Below are positions 6,405 through 7,053 of a DNA stretch of 7,053 nucleotides, one piece after another. Under the pieces are notes generated by a model. It was not told the origin of the DNA. It ran no database searches and was given only the letters and a program-made list of their open reading frames with translations. Positions within the stretch are counted from its first letter, which is position 1. Every line of letters begins with the position of its first letter. This stretch comes from Sulfurimonas sp. (GTDB lineage: Bacteria; Campylobacterota; Campylobacteria; Campylobacterales; Sulfurimonadaceae), in the NCBI GenBank assembly GCA_027047745.1, contig JALTUB010000105.1:1-7053 (forward strand), in the 5' to 3' direction. A program made the translations under genes and the position numbers.

Positions 6405-7031
6405 TTACTGTTCATAAATTCCATAAAATCTATCTTTACTAAGTCCAACTTTTAAAGGATTATTTTTTATATACTCATAAGTAGTTACAAAATGATTATT
6501 ATCTCTGATAGCTTTATCGTAGTAATTACTATCCCAAAACTTACCTTTTTTACAAAGTATCTTATTGATTCTATTAGAACTACTACCTTTTATGATCTTC
6601 ATTATTTTATCAAGCTCAATATTTTGTTTAAAAAGTATATGAATATGATTTGGCATTATACAAAATGCGATCAACTCATACAGTATCTTGTCTTTTTCAA
6701 TAAAAAAGTTTTTAAGATACTCTAAAACTTTATCATTAAGATAGCAACCATGAGAAGAGTTATCTAAATAATTGTCAATTTTATATTGTTTAGTTTTTGT
6801 TTGTATATTTTCAGCTGATAATCTTTTCAAAAACTCATCAATACTATCAAAGGTTCTAAAGGTAACAAATTGATAATAACCTATCATATCAATATGAGGT
6901 AAATTTAAGAACTTACCTCTCTTAGGGGCTTGGACTTTAGTCCAACTATTAACTTTACTATCTCCCATAGGGGCTTGGACTTTAGTCCAATCTTCTTGTG
7001 GGACTAAAGTCCCAGCCCCATTGTTATTCAT
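6405..7031 (-). CDS. REP-associated tyrosine transposase (RAYT, Y1/HUH family)
   Basis: This is a Y1 (IS200-like) single-strand transposase of the REP-associated type, 208 residues from ATG at 7031. The domain begins about LPHIDMIGYYQFVTFRT (44-60). The HUH motif is MPNHIHILF (126-134, His129 and His131), and the C-terminal signature is YYDKAIRD (170-177) and TYEYIKNNPLKVGL (184-197), with Tyr187 the likely nucleophile by family comparison. Residues 5-36 are encoded by three palindromes, so the true start is uncertain: GTG at 7052, ATG at 7031 or ATG at 6968 are all possible, and no strong ribosome binding site marks any. The stop TAA overlaps the edge of the downstream array. RAYTs bind and cut REP palindromes, and the flanking elements are the obvious substrate. 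The catalytic core looks intact. Confidence 0.88.
   Translation of the reverse strand: MNNNGAGTLVPQEDWTKVQAPMGDSKVNSWTKVQAPKRGKFLNLPHIDMIGYYQFVTFRTFDSIDEFLKRLSAENIQTKTKQYKIDNYLDNSSHGCYLNDKVLEYLKNFFIEKDKILYELIAFCIMPNHIHILFKQNIELDKIMKIIKGSSSNRINKILCKKGKFWDSNYYDKAIRDNNHFVTTYEYIKNNPLKVGLSKDRFYGIYEQ
6925..7019. repeat. REP-like palindrome array at the 5' end of the RAYT gene
   Basis: Three intact 21-bp elements lie here: 6925-6945 and 6970-6990 (plus, arms TTGGACT/AGTCCAA) and 6999-7019 (minus, arms TGGGACT/AGTCCCA). The plus copies are 45 bp apart, as in the downstream array, and share the same spacer and the leading ctcttagggg. The plus-plus-minus order also matches the start of that array, so the two arrays are duplicates flanking the transposase core. 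On the coding strand they read GAGTLVP and WTKVQAP without a stop. Confidence 0.92.
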
Positions 7032-7053
7032 ACTCAACTCTAATCTCTCCACT

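Noticed and set aside
6215..6448. 77-codon minus-strand frame made of GAGTLATNKH, GAGTSVPQ and WTKVQAP repeats
   Set aside because: It is almost wholly palindrome sequence read through, its start lies inside the RAYT 3' end in another frame, it has no clear ribosome binding site and it ends in the next promoter. I treat it as a repeat array, not a gene.

Overview
The window is AT-rich and every gene I can support lies on the minus strand, so gene order is read from high to low coordinates. Low GC, a Nuo (complex I-like) operon and a type I restriction operon suggest a Campylobacterota member, perhaps Sulfurimonas- or Sulfurovum-like. That placement is inference from gene character only.

Region 1 (about 6920-7053 and 6405-7031): a Y1/HUH transposase of the REP-associated type (RAYT) with clusters of short palindromes at both ends. 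The upstream cluster lies inside the readable 5' end of the RAYT gene. The downstream cluster starts at its stop codon and runs to 6234.

Region 2 (6190-1889): a strong sigma70-type promoter (TTGACT, 17-bp spacer, TATAAT) drives a tightly packed operon. It holds a ribbon-helix-helix antitoxin, a RelE/ParE-family toxin, the type I restriction subunit HsdR and a YgjP/DUF45 zinc metallopeptidase. All junctions overlap (11, 4 and 8 bp). HsdM and HsdS are not here; they may lie beyond the 7053 end.

Region 3 (1868-1): the start of a nuo operon, nuoA-nuoB-nuoCD, with nuoC and nuoD fused and nuoCD cut by the window edge. nuoA has no ATG, GTG or TTG start; the codon correctly spaced from its ribosome binding site is ATA. 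The three proteins are divergent and appear to lack residues that normally line the quinone chamber.

The most notable signal is a family of eleven 21-bp palindromes (foot GGGGC, then a 7-bp inverted repeat around 2 bases). They occur in two classes with a compensatory base-pair change, each class on one strand only. Eight flank or invade the RAYT gene. Three lie in frame inside hsdR, adding about 30 residues between the Walker A and DEAH motifs of its motor. This looks like a RAYT/REP system whose repeats have spread into coding sequence while keeping the reading frame.
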